A stretch of 64,000 nucleotides of DNA from JAGMES01 sp023128035 (lineage in GTDB: Bacteria; Bacillota; Halanaerobiia; DY22613), in NCBI GenBank assembly GCA_030627905.1, contig DAOVRZ010000007.1:24993-88992 (forward strand), read 5' to 3'. This document shows positions 34,168 through 43,348 of the stretch, in pieces. The position numbers and the translations under genes were made by a program. The first letter of the stretch is position 1. Every line of letters starts with the position of its first letter. The notes beneath the pieces were generated by a model, which was not told the DNA's origin, did no database searches, and saw nothing but the letters and a program-made list of their open reading frames with translations.

Positions 34168-35090
34168 ATGCTGAACAGTTTATTTGATTTTTTGAATTCA
34201 ACAGGTTATGCTAACCTCACTTTGGGCCAGGGTGCGATGCTCGTAGTTTCTTTTATATTATTATATTTGGCAATTAAAAAACAATATGAGCCATTGCTTT
34301 TGGTATGTTATTAGCTAACTTACCTTTGTCTGGAATTACTGCAGGGCCAGTAGGTGATGGTGTTGGCGGACTTCTATATTATATTTATAAAGGTGTAAAA
34401 CTTGACATCTATCCTCCATCAATCTTTTTAGGTGCAGCAGCTCAATTGGGTATTTTTGCCACATTTCTGGGTGCTTTAGCTTTAGGATTTGCTCCTGCAG
34501 AAGCAGGTTCTATCGGAATTATTGGTGGTGCTGATGGCCCAACAGCTATCTTTTTAACAGCAAAATTAGCTCCACATTTGTTAGGACCGATTGCAGTTGC
34601 AGCATATTCGTATATGGCATTAGTTCCAATTATTCAACCACCGATTATGAAAGTATTAACAACCGAAAAAGAGCGTAATATAATAATGAAAACACTTCGT
34701 CCAGTTTCAAAAACTGAAAAGATACTTTTCCCAATCATAGTAACAGTTGTGGTTGGACTGTTTTTACCATCTGCAGTACCATTGTTAGGTGCATTGATGT
34801 TTGGAAACTTGATGCGTGAATCTGGTGTAGTAGATCGTTTATTCAAAACTGCACAGAACGAACTGATAAACATCGTTACTATCTTTTTAGGTCTTTCTGT
34901 AGGTTCAACAGCTAGTGCAGAGAAGTTTCTTACCGTTCAAACTTTAATGATTATTGGTCTTGGTCTTGCAGCATTTTCTTTCGGTACTGCGACTGGTGTT
35001 CTTTTAGGTAAAGTAATGTGTCGTTTAACCGGAAGTAAAGTGAATCCACTCATCGGTGCTGCTGGTGTTTTACTATCCTTTTTAGACTAA
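34168..35090 (+). pseudogene. Na+-transporting decarboxylase beta subunit, deleted and frameshifted
   Basis: The first 48 codons (SLFDFLNSTGYANLTLGQGA to QYEPLLL) stop at 34312; the family sequence resumes in another frame at 34305 (GMLLANLPLSGITAGPVGDG). In the second part IFLG joins directly to AAAQLGIFATFLGALALG, losing about 20 residues present in OadB/MmdB/GcdB, and near the end IGAAG joins directly to VLLSFLD, losing another ~40. Membrane helices and the GIIGGADGPTAIF motif remain. Three separate deletions make it inactive. The intact protein would pump Na+ coupled to decarboxylation. Confidence 0.88.
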
Positions 35091-35123
35091 GAGGATGATC
35101 TCTTACAAGGAAGTGAAAAATTA

Positions 35124-36709
35124 ATGAAACGTGAAATTGGAATTACAATCAGAGAAACTTTGCAACTTGAATCTTTAAAAAATGCAAAGATTGTTGCTGG
35201 AGTTGAAGGACTTGGACGTGTTGTAAAATATGTAAATATCATGGAAGTTCCAGATATAGTTAAATGGGTTAGAGAAGGTGAACTTCTATTATCAACAATT
35301 TATTCGATTAAAGACGATGAAGAAGCTCAGCGTCAGCTAATTCCAACACTAGCAGAAAGAGGCCTGGCTGGTATGGCTATCAAGCCAGGCCTCTATATTG
35401 AAAAGATTCCAGCATTGATGTTGGATCAAGCAAATAAATACAATTTTCCAATCATTGAACTACCCCTTGATGCGTCTTTTTCTGACCTTATGGATACTAT
35501 TTTAAGTGAAATTTTAAATGATCAGGCAGTTTTTTTAAAGAAATCACTAGATACACATGAGATGTTGATGGATGTTGTGTTAAAAGGTGGAGGATTAGCT
35601 GAGATTGCAGCAGCAATTAGTAGGTTAATCAAAACTCCTGTAGCCTTATTAAATCAAAATTTAGAAATACTCGCGATTAATCTAATACATAAGTTACAAA
35701 AAGAAGATTTATTTGAATATGATCAAATATCAAAGGCTTGGGTTCTAAAAAAAGAATTAGAAAATAGCACTGAACATATTGGGCGATTTAAATTAGCTAA
35801 AATTCAGATTAATGAAAACATTGTTCGTCAATTTTCAATTCCTATTATGATTAGTCAGGAAAATCATGGCTATATTTTTGTTTGGGATATAGGAGAAAAA
35901 TTGGAGATGAGTGATTTGTTAATCGTTGAGAGATCTGTAATAGTCGCTTTGAATCAGAACATGTTATTGCAACGCGAGCTAAAACAATGCACTGGGATTT
36001 AGAACATTCTTTTAGTATTATTGTTTTCGAACTGGGTACTCAGCAAGAAAATGTAGATAACTCTCGAAAAGATCATTTAAACTGGAGCAGGATTATCCAG
36101 AATATAAATCAGTTAATTGAAAATCATAAAGAGCAAATAATTTTAGGTGAATGGGGTACAAAACTTGTTTTGCTTCATTCTATTCTAGAGGGAATTTGTA
36201 GCCTTGGCACAAAAGATACAGATAATTATTTAACGAAAACTATTGCTGAAGTAAGCAGAATCATTGGGCAATACACACAGCAGTGTTATATTGGAGTAGG
36301 TGGTTTTTGCCAGGGAATCTCTAATTTGCAACAAAGTTATCAAGAAGCAAAGGAGGCCGTTAAGGTAGCTAAGTTAACCAATTCTTGTGATAAAGCTTTC
36401 TATTATGATGAGTTAGGCATTTATCGTTTATTGCACAAAATATCTTCAGAAGAGTTACATAAATTTGTGAACGATACTTTGTTACCACTTATTGAATATG
36501 ATCAACAACATAAAACTGAGTTAGTAAAAACATTAGATGCCTATTTTGCTAATAATGGTAATTTACGTGCTCTAGCAAAAGATTTGTTTGTACATTACAA
36601 TACTGTTTTATATAGAATGGAGCGAATTCAATCTATTTTGGATGTTGATTTGAATAATCGTGATATTAGGTTAAACATTGAGGTGGCCTTAAAAATTTAC
36701 TCAAGTTAA
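35124..36709 (+). pseudogene. pucR: PucR-family regulator split by a frameshifting deletion
   Basis: 35124-36002 encodes the PucR N-terminal domain (IREGELLLSTIYS-like region at residues ~45-60) and the start of the CdaR-type GGDEF-like domain, ending LQRELKQCTGI-stop. The other frame from 35987 (HWDLEHSFSIIVFELG) carries the rest of the GGDEF-like domain and the C-terminal HTH (FVHYNTVLYRMERIQ). In intact members about 30-40 residues lie between RELKQ and GWDL, so there is a deletion at about 35985-36000. The downstream part has no ribosome site. PucR proteins activate purine catabolism genes, consistent with the neighbours. Both halves might persist as fragments, but as one regulator it is broken. 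Confidence 0.82.
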
Positions 36710-36741
36710 ACTTGTTAAGACTTCATAAAGTAAAATAGATT

Positions 36742-36860
36742 AGTGAACTTGTCCAGCTAAAGCTGAACATCGGGGCTTCAGTAGGGGATTCTACCCCCAC
36801 TGAAGATTAAAAACAATTCCCACCACTTATAGAAGTGGGGGTCTTAACTCAAAAGATAAA
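36742..36860 (+). repeat. 119-base three-hairpin repeat, copy 2
   Basis: Same 119 bases as copy 1 with two differences (AACTTG for AACTCG; CACCACTT for CACCAATT). Lies between pucR and allH. Confidence 0.9.
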
Positions 36861-36995
36861 TAACTAGGTTAGTAAACATATATAAGTAACAGGTTAAAAA
36901 AAGCATTTTATTCGTAAATAATTTATAAAGGTAATTTGAGTAGGATTGAAGAATATTATAGACAATAGCTAAATGAGAGGGGACTTTCGTTAAGA

Positions 36996-37916
36996 GTGAA
37001 TGTTCGAAATTTTACCGCAAATAGTATAGGAAACTTGTTTTCTCAGAAAGTGCGAGTGGTAATAATGAAGCCGCTCAAAGGTAAGATACATTCCATTTTT
37101 CGTTCAGTGATTAATATCGAATTAGATGGTGATTTATACACAATTGGTAAGCCGAAAATCGGGAATGGTCCATTTACTGTATTGTTGGATCAGATTATGG
37201 ATGATTTGAATCTTATCGGTTTAGAACAAGGAGATTTGGTCTTAATTGATGAGAAAGGTATTTTGCTAAAAAATTTTGTTCTGATTGATTTATCGAATTC
37301 CTTGATCTGGAATAGCGAATGGCAAATGCCTCCTGAACTTGAAGAGATATTTAAGATAGTACCATTTTTAAAGGACTTCGTTCTTCAGGAAGGAAATCTT
37401 GATGGGATAGGAGCACTTTTGATAAGAGATGCTAATAAGCGTGAGAAAGTTTTTGATAATAAATCACAAGGTTTGATCCTTAATAAGGCAATTCCATTGA
37501 TAGAAAAGATGCTGGAAGGGTTAAGAACTTATTCTGCATCCTTTTGGTGTGATTTAATTGAGTTTGTGGGGCTAGGCCCTGGATTGACTCCGTCGTCAGA
37601 TGATTTTCTAGTAGGTTTTTTATTGACTTTTCGATATTTAGAAGTTTTTAATTTGGTAAAACTTCCAAAGTTAGATTTTTCAGATTTTGATGATAAAATT
37701 AAGTGTAAGACTAATTTGATCAGTGCATCTGGTGTAATTCAGGCAGCGAATGGGCAGCCTTTCGAGTTAATTCGTGACCTACTGCAAAGTAGTTTTAGTG
37801 GGAATAGAATACAAACAATTTTAAGCGCTTTACGTCTTATGGATCGTGGTAGCACTTCTGGTACTGATATTTTGACCGGAATTATATATGCGTGTCAGAC
37901 GTTCCAGGCGATGTAG
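36996..37916 (+). CDS. allH: DUF2877 protein, AllH (YlbF)-like
   Basis: 306 residues. DUF2877 motifs FVGLGPGLTPSSDDFLVGFL (residues ~188-207) and DRGSTSGTDILTGII near the C terminus are well conserved. E. coli YlbF (AllH) is encoded beside FdrA and YlbE, and the three have been reported to be subunits of oxamate carbamoyltransferase of anaerobic allantoin breakdown. GTG 36996 is the start, with GAGAGGGGAC 12 bases upstream; no better in-frame start is seen. The neighbouring allF and allG homologues in this window make the same assignment likely, but the substrate may differ because allantoin genes are absent here. Confidence 0.8.
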   Translation: MNVRNFTANSIGNLFSQKVRVVIMKPLKGKIHSIFRSVINIELDGDLYTIGKPKIGNGPFTVLLDQIMDDLNLIGLEQGDLVLIDEKGILLKNFVLIDLSNSLIWNSEWQMPPELEEIFKIVPFLKDFVLQEGNLDGIGALLIRDANKREKVFDNKSQGLILNKAIPLIEKMLEGLRTYSASFWCDLIEFVGLGPGLTPSSDDFLVGFLLTFRYLEVFNLVKLPKLDFSDFDDKIKCKTNLISASGVIQAANGQPFELIRDLLQSSFSGNRIQTILSALRLMDRGSTSGTDILTGIIYACQTFQAM

Positions 37917-37962
37917 TTATATTTAAAGTAAATATTTGAGTAAATCATAAGGAGGAAGGAAG

Positions 37963-39510
37963 ATGGCTAAAAAGATTGTTATTAAATCAAACAGCTATTT
38001 CGATTCTGTAAAGTTGATGTCAATTTCAAAATCAATCAGTAATATGGACGGTGTAGCACATGCAGTTGTAGCAATGGGAACTGATATCAATAGGGAAACA
38101 TTGCACAAAGTAAGTTTAAATACTCCAGAAACTGAAACAGTAACTCCCAGTGATTTAATTATCGCTGTTGATGCTGAAGATGCAGTGATAGAGGAAGTAT
38201 TGAATTCTATTGATGAAGCTTTAAATACCCGTAAGACTGGTGGAGAAGATGAATATAATCCAAGAAGATTGGAAAGTGCTATCGATGTACTGCCAGGAGC
38301 AAATATGGTAGTTATTTCTGTACCAGGTGAATATGCTAAAGAGGAAGCTATGAAGGCTATGAAACTTGGTTTGCATGTAATGCTCTTTAGTGATAATGTA
38401 CCAATTGAAGAAGAGAAAGAATTAAAAGATTTTGCTGCTGAAAAGGGTTTATTGTTAATGGGACCTGACTGTGGTACTGCAATTATTAACAATGTACCAC
38501 TCGCTTTCTCTAATGTAATCCGTAAAGGAAAGATTGGTATTGTTGCAGCTTCTGGTACAGGTGCTCAGGAAGTTAGCACAATGATTCATAAAGCTGGTGA
38601 GGGTATCTCCCAATTGATAGGTACAGGTGGTCGTGACCTGTCAGCAACTATTGGTGGAAGCATGATGTTGCGTAGTTTAGAAGCTTTAAATGAAGATCCT
38701 AGCACAGAAGTAATTGTTCTGATCTCTAAGCCACCTGCTGCAGAAGTTGTAACTAAGATTCTTGTTGAAGTTGAAAAAGTTGAAAAGCCAGTTGTTATTA
38801 TTTTTTTAGGTGGAGATTTGAATGCTTTGGCAAACTCAAAAGCACAGGGTGCTAAAACTTTAGAAGATGCTGCTTTGAAAGCTGTAGCTTTATTACGTGG
38901 TGAAGAACCAAAAGAAGTTGAGTTTACCATCGATAAAGCTGAAGTTGAGAAGATTGCTGATGCCGAATCCGCAAAAATATCTGATAAGCAAAAGTATGTT
39001 CGTGGTTTATACACTGGTGGAACCCTTGCTGATGAGGGAATGAAGATTCTCGAAAGCAAACTGGGTGGTATTTATTCAAATATTCCATTTAGTCCTGAGT
39101 TTGCATTAGAAGAAGATTTGAAGAGTGTTAAACATACATGTATCGATTTAGGTGATGATGTATTTACCGTTGGTCGTCCACACCCTATGATTGAGCCATC
39201 TACTCGTGTAGATCGTTTAGAAGAAGAGATTAAAGATGAAGAGATCGCAGTTCTTTTATTTGATGTAGTAATCGGTTATGGTTCTCATGTTGATCCTGCT
39301 GGAGAGATGATTGCAACATTGAAAAAAGCTAAAGAACTCTATGCTGAGCGTGGTGGATATCTCGCTATGGTTGCAACTGTTTGTGGTACTGAGGAAGATC
39401 CACAAAATCTTGATGAACAAAAAGCTAAATTAGAAGAGATTGGTGTTATCGTGATGCCAAGTAACGCTCAAGCTGTTCGTTTAGCTGCAATGATTATTGA
39501 ACGAATTTAA
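37963..39510 (+). CDS. allF: FdrA (AllF)-like acyl-CoA synthetase-family protein
   Basis: 515 residues. Succinyl-CoA-synthetase-alpha-like architecture: CoA-binding-like domain with LLMGPDCGTAIINNVPLAFS and IGIVAASGTGAQEVS, IGTGGRDLS, then a second ligase domain with LYTGGTLADEG, DDVFTVGRPHPMI. FdrA is the largest subunit of the reported AllFGH carbamoyltransferase. AAGGAGGAAGG precedes ATG 37963. It is followed by a 59-residue protein with a FdrA-type tail sequence (see below), as if the C-terminal piece of the larger E. coli FdrA were here a separate polypeptide. Confidence 0.85.
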   Translation: MAKKIVIKSNSYFDSVKLMSISKSISNMDGVAHAVVAMGTDINRETLHKVSLNTPETETVTPSDLIIAVDAEDAVIEEVLNSIDEALNTRKTGGEDEYNPRRLESAIDVLPGANMVVISVPGEYAKEEAMKAMKLGLHVMLFSDNVPIEEEKELKDFAAEKGLLLMGPDCGTAIINNVPLAFSNVIRKGKIGIVAASGTGAQEVSTMIHKAGEGISQLIGTGGRDLSATIGGSMMLRSLEALNEDPSTEVIVLISKPPAAEVVTKILVEVEKVEKPVVIIFLGGDLNALANSKAQGAKTLEDAALKAVALLRGEEPKEVEFTIDKAEVEKIADAESAKISDKQKYVRGLYTGGTLADEGMKILESKLGGIYSNIPFSPEFALEEDLKSVKHTCIDLGDDVFTVGRPHPMIEPSTRVDRLEEEIKDEEIAVLLFDVVIGYGSHVDPAGEMIATLKKAKELYAERGGYLAMVATVCGTEEDPQNLDEQKAKLEEIGVIVMPSNAQAVRLAAMIIERI

Positions 39511-39577
39511 ATATTCGATAAATTATTGTATAAATTCAATTATTAGGAAATTATAAATAGAGAGAGGTGAAGAATCA

Positions 39578-39757
39578 ATGGCAAATGCTAAAATTTCTAA
39601 TCTCTTTGGCAAAGAGTTAAAAGTTGTTAATATGGGTTTGGATTCTTTTGCTACAGATTTAAAATCAGTAAATGTTCCTGTAGTGCACATGGATTGGAGA
39701 CCACCTGCAGGTGGTAACAAGAAGATGGCTTCACTACTATCTTTATTAGCTGATTAA
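39578..39757 (+). CDS. small FdrA-associated protein (59 residues)
   Basis: ATG 39578 with AGAGAGGTG upstream. Sequence contains ISNLFGKELKVVNMGLDSFA, VPVVHMDWRPPAGGN and a hydrophobic end. This matches what I recall as the short 'FdrA domain' proteins of Firmicutes that lie between fdrA and the DUF1116 gene. The W-R-P-P-A-G-G-N segment is a plausible conserved core. It is short, well translated and in the right place, so it is likely a real subunit or linker of the AllF-AllG complex. Its stop precedes repeat copy 3 by 12 bases. Confidence 0.7.
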   Translation: MANAKISNLFGKELKVVNMGLDSFATDLKSVNVPVVHMDWRPPAGGNKKMASLLSLLAD

Positions 39758-39769
39758 TTTTATATATGC

Positions 39770-39887
39770 AGTGAACTCGTCCAGCTAAAGCTGAACATTG
39801 GGGCTTCAGTGGGGGATTCTACCCCCACTGAAGATTAAAACAATTCCCACCACTTATAGAAGTGGGAGTTATATCTCAAAAGCTATA
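39770..39887 (+). repeat. 119-base three-hairpin repeat, copy 3 (diverged)
   Basis: 118 bases aligned with the other copies. In the second hairpin the usual A-C mismatch is replaced by G-C (CAGTGGGGG with CCCCCACTG), restoring pairing. The right end differs (GGGAGTTATATCTCAAAAGCTATA). It lies in the short gap between the FdrA-associated gene and allG. Confidence 0.88.
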
Positions 39888-39941
39888 TTATTTCACAGAG
39901 AAAATGCGCAGATTTGCGTATATAATATAGGAGGTAACGTC

Positions 39942-41186
39942 ATGAGTATTAAAGAAGCCAATCAAAAGGCGATAGAAATCGTCTTGAATGCACAACCTAC
40001 TTTGGTTGATGTACAAATTGCTATGGATGTAGTACCAGGTATGACCAAAAAATCTATTTTTCACGCTGGACCTCCATTCAAAAATGGATGGGAATCCATG
40101 TCTGGACCTGTACGTGGTGCAGTAATTGGTGCACTCTTGTATGAAGGTCTTGCCAGTAATGAAGAGGAAGCTATTGCTTTAGCTAAATCTGGAGATATTA
40201 CTTTTGATTCTTGCCATCATCATAATTCAGTTGGTCCAATGGCTGGAATCATGTCTGCATCCATGCCTGTATGGGTTGTAGAAAATACTAGTTATGGAAA
40301 TAAAGCATACTGTACTTTAAACGAAGGTTTGGGTAAAGTATTACGTTATGGTGCTTATTCTGAAGAAGTTATTGAAAGACTTCGTTGGATAGAAAAAACT
40401 TTAGCTCCTGCTTTAAAGAAAACTTTAGAGATTGTTGGTTCAATTAACTTAAAATCTATGATTGCTGAAGCTTTGCAAATGGGTGATGAGGGTCATAACA
40501 GAAATCGTGCTGGTACATCTCTTTTAATCCGTAAGTTAGCTCCAGGTTTAGTCACATCAGGGTACGACAATGAGACAATTGCTGCTATTTTTGAATTCTT
40601 AAATAGCAATGACCATTTCTTCTTGAATCTGACAATGCCTGCTTGTAAATCTACATTAGATCCAGCACATGGTATTGAAAATAGTACATTAGTATCTGCA
40701 ATGGCTCGTAATGGTACAGAATTTGGTATTAGAGTAAGTGGTTTAGGTGATCGTTGGTTTAATGCTCCTGCTGAGATTATCGATGGTCTCTTCTTTCCAG
40801 GATATGGTCCAGAAGATGCTAACCCTGATGTAGGTGACAGTGTAATCACTGAAACCACTGGTATTGGTGGTTTTGCTATGGCTGCATCTCCAGCGATTAC
40901 TCAATTTGTTGGTGGTAGCCCAGATGATGCAATCAAGTATTCTAAGTCCATGTATGAGATTACTTTAGCTGAAAATAATGTATATCGCATTGGTGCACTC
41001 GACTTTAGAGGTACTCCAACTGGTGTTGATATCAGAAAAGTTATGGAGACTGGTATTTTACCAATCATCAACACAGGTATTGCACATAAAGATGCTGGTG
41101 TAGGTCAAGTTGGTGCTGGTTTAGTTCGTCCTCCAAAGAAATGTTTTGAAGATGCTTTGGTAGCTTTTGCGGAAATGCTGCAATAG
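39942..41186 (+). CDS. allG: DUF1116 protein, AllG (YlbE)-like
   Basis: 414 residues from ATG 39942 (GGAGGTAACG upstream); the longer frame from 39798 overlaps the repeat and is rejected. Conserved sequence with E. coli YlbE: FHAGPPFKNGWESMSGPVRG, DITFDSCHHHNSVGPMAGI, NEGLGKVLRYGAYSEEV, ETTGIGGFAMAASPAITQFV and the C-terminal NTGIAHKDAGVGQVGAG. Together with AllF and AllH it should form the carbamoyl-transfer complex. The stop codon lies in a tandem 17-base duplication of GCGGAAATGCTGCAAT, so the reading frame ends in the first repeat unit. Confidence 0.85.
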   Translation: MSIKEANQKAIEIVLNAQPTLVDVQIAMDVVPGMTKKSIFHAGPPFKNGWESMSGPVRGAVIGALLYEGLASNEEEAIALAKSGDITFDSCHHHNSVGPMAGIMSASMPVWVVENTSYGNKAYCTLNEGLGKVLRYGAYSEEVIERLRWIEKTLAPALKKTLEIVGSINLKSMIAEALQMGDEGHNRNRAGTSLLIRKLAPGLVTSGYDNETIAAIFEFLNSNDHFFLNLTMPACKSTLDPAHGIENSTLVSAMARNGTEFGIRVSGLGDRWFNAPAEIIDGLFFPGYGPEDANPDVGDSVITETTGIGGFAMAASPAITQFVGGSPDDAIKYSKSMYEITLAENNVYRIGALDFRGTPTGVDIRKVMETGILPIINTGIAHKDAGVGQVGAGLVRPPKKCFEDALVAFAEMLQ

Positions 41187-41248
41187 CGGAAATGCTGCAA
41201 TCTAAGTAATTAAGAATTGAGAATTAAGAATTAGAGAGGATGAGAACT

Positions 41249-42400
41249 GTGGCAAACAATAAGCCATTAAAAGATGTAGTAGTTCTCGATCTTACTAGAG
41301 TTTTAGCAGGCCCTTACTGCACCATGATCCTTGCGGATCTTGGTGCAGAGGTAATTAAAGTGGAGCGTCCTGAAGTTGGAGATGATTCTCGGACATTTGG
41401 ACCATTTGTTAATGGTAAAAGTGCTTACTTTATCAGTCTAAATCGCGGTAAGAAAAGTATTACACTTAATCTAAAGGATGAAAAAGATCGTGGAATTTTC
41501 CTTGAATTGGTTAAAAAAGTGGATGTTATAACTGAAAACTTCCGTCCTGGAACCATGGAAAAACTGGGTTTTGGATACGAAGAATTGAAAAAAATCAACC
41601 CTCGCTTGATCTATGCTGCAAGTTCTGGTTTTGGTCATACTGGGCCACATTCCAAAAAAGCAGCTTATGATATGATTGTACAAGCTGCAGGAGGAATCAT
41701 GAGTATTACTGGACAACCAGGTGGAGCACCTACTCGTGTAGGAGCATCAATTGGTGATATCAATGCAGGTATGTTTACTGCAATCGGTATCTGCTCTGCT
41801 CTTTACCGTCGTGAGTTCACTGGAGAAGGGCAAAAGATTGATGTTTCTATGTTGGATTCTCAAGTAGCAATTCTTGAGAACGCTATTGCTCGTTATACAA
41901 CAACGGGAGTTGCACCAAAACCATTAGGTGCACGTCATCCTTCAATTACTCCTTTTGAAGCATTCAAAGCTTCTGATGATTGGGTAATAGTTGCTATTGG
42001 TAATGATAAACTCTGGGCTATGTTCTGTGAAACTGTTGGTAGAGAAGATTTAATTACAGATCCAGAACTGGCGACCAATGCAGCAAGAACTGAGAACTAT
42101 GAAAAGATTAAAAAGATTATGGATGAGATTATTGCTCAAAAAACTTCTGCTGAATGGATCGAACTTCTGGATAATGCAAATATTCCAGTTGGGCCGATCA
42201 ATACAGTTGATAAACTCTTTGAACATCCACAGATTGAAGCTCGTCACATGCTAGTAGAAGCTAATGACCCTGTGGCTGGTAAAGTAGTTATGGCAGGTAA
42301 CCCGATTAAAATGTCTTCTTTTGAAGATGAAATAGTACGGGAATCCGCTCCTGAATTAGGAGAGCATAATGAAGAAATTCTTAAACGTTTTCTGGGGTAA
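41249..42400 (+). CDS. class III (CaiB/BaiF-type) CoA-transferase
   Basis: 383 residues from GTG 41249, which has GAGAGGATG at 8 bases; ATG 41240 lies within the ribosome site. Family motifs: DLTRVLAGPYCTMILADLGA, IKVERPEVGDD, and catalytic Asp170 in IGDINAGMFTA, aligned to CaiB Asp169. The enzyme would form the CoA ester of a carboxylic acid using a donor such as succinyl-CoA or acetyl-CoA. Placed after the carbamoyl-transfer genes and before a cyclase-type hydrolase, it may activate the acid left after deamidation, feeding the (now broken) biotin decarboxylase. Substrate unknown. Confidence 0.88.
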   Translation: MANNKPLKDVVVLDLTRVLAGPYCTMILADLGAEVIKVERPEVGDDSRTFGPFVNGKSAYFISLNRGKKSITLNLKDEKDRGIFLELVKKVDVITENFRPGTMEKLGFGYEELKKINPRLIYAASSGFGHTGPHSKKAAYDMIVQAAGGIMSITGQPGGAPTRVGASIGDINAGMFTAIGICSALYRREFTGEGQKIDVSMLDSQVAILENAIARYTTTGVAPKPLGARHPSITPFEAFKASDDWVIVAIGNDKLWAMFCETVGREDLITDPELATNAARTENYEKIKKIMDEIIAQKTSAEWIELLDNANIPVGPINTVDKLFEHPQIEARHMLVEANDPVAGKVVMAGNPIKMSSFEDEIVRESAPELGEHNEEILKRFLG

Positions 42401-42477
42401 TGTTTGCTAATGGGGTCAAGGTTTGCTCTTGACCTTCCATTCAAAATAAAATATTATTTTAAAGGAGAGATTTTAGC

Positions 42478-43230
42478 ATGAAAATGTATGATCTGACTCA
42501 ACCATTAAGCATTAACACTCCACCATGGCCAACTTATGCGCCACTTGAAGTAAAATATTTTAAAAGACTTTCTACTGAAAGAGTAAATGGCCAGATAATT
42601 TCTACTAGTAACCACGTTGGTACTCATTTAGATGGAGAGCGTCATTTCTGGACTGCTGGTCGTGACATTGCTAGTATTCCATTGGAAGACTTAGTACATG
42701 AAGGTGTTATCGTTGACTTAAGCCATATCGGTGAATACGGAATTTATACTTCCAAAGATATCACTGATAGAGTAGAAGTTAAAGAAGGCGATATTCTCGT
42801 TATCTATACTGGTTACAGCAAGTATGCTTATGATCAACCAGAAGCTGATGAAGAAGCTTATATGTGTAAACATCCAGGACCAATAGGTGAATTTGCTGAT
42901 TGGTGTAAGAAGATGAAAATCCGTTGGATCGGTGTTGACTGTGGTTCTGCTGATCACCCAATGAACACTGTAATTCGTAAACTTCGTCCAGATTTGGCTG
43001 AAGAAATGGAAGCAAAATTAGGTAAATCTATCGATGATATCTTTTCACCAGATGATCGTCAATTAATGCACACCAAATTGTTCCCACATGGTATTATCCA
43101 TGTTGAGAATATTGGTGGGGATGTTGACAAAATTCTTAATAGAAGAATGACAATTGGTTGCTTCCCATGGAGATTTGTTGATGGCGAGTCCTGCATCTGC
43201 CGGGTTGTTGCTTTTGACATGGAAGCTTAA
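42478..43230 (+). CDS. cyclase-family metal-dependent hydrolase (kynurenine formamidase-like)
   Basis: 250 residues. Metal site HVGTHLDGERHF: His46, His50, Asp52 and His56, the cyclase family H-x-G-T-H-x-D-x-x-x-H pattern (the usual P before H is replaced by R). A second H-E-type site in MHTKLFPHGIIHVENI supports the assignment. Relatives hydrolyse kynurenine formamide, isatin and other cyclic amides. ATTTTAGC-type leader: AAAGGAGAG lies 8 bases before ATG 42478. In a heterocycle pathway this would be the ring-opening hydrolase (inference). A terminator follows within 60 bases. Confidence 0.82.
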   Translation: MKMYDLTQPLSINTPPWPTYAPLEVKYFKRLSTERVNGQIISTSNHVGTHLDGERHFWTAGRDIASIPLEDLVHEGVIVDLSHIGEYGIYTSKDITDRVEVKEGDILVIYTGYSKYAYDQPEADEEAYMCKHPGPIGEFADWCKKMKIRWIGVDCGSADHPMNTVIRKLRPDLAEEMEAKLGKSIDDIFSPDDRQLMHTKLFPHGIIHVENIGGDVDKILNRRMTIGCFPWRFVDGESCICRVVAFDMEA

Positions 43231-43257
43231 TTAGTTGAAGAGTAATTAGTTTTGATT

Positions 43258-43313
43258 AAAAAAGGGACTGAGGGAATCTTCCCATAGGGAGCATCCTTCC
43301 AGCCCCTTTTTTA
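43258..43313 (+). terminator. Rho-independent terminator
   Basis: AAAAAGGGACTG pairs with CAGCCCCTTTTTT (one mismatch); the inner arms AGGGAATCTT / GGATCC-type region are partial. Ends in a T-run then AAA, so bidirectional use is possible. Confidence 0.65.
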
Positions 43314-43348
43314 AAGATTAAGTACCTATAAAAAAAGGGGGCACATAG

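Noticed and set aside
39798..39941. Longer allG start at 39798
   Set aside because: The 48 extra codons translate the 119-base repeat and start without a ribosome site; GGAGGTAAC fits ATG 39942.
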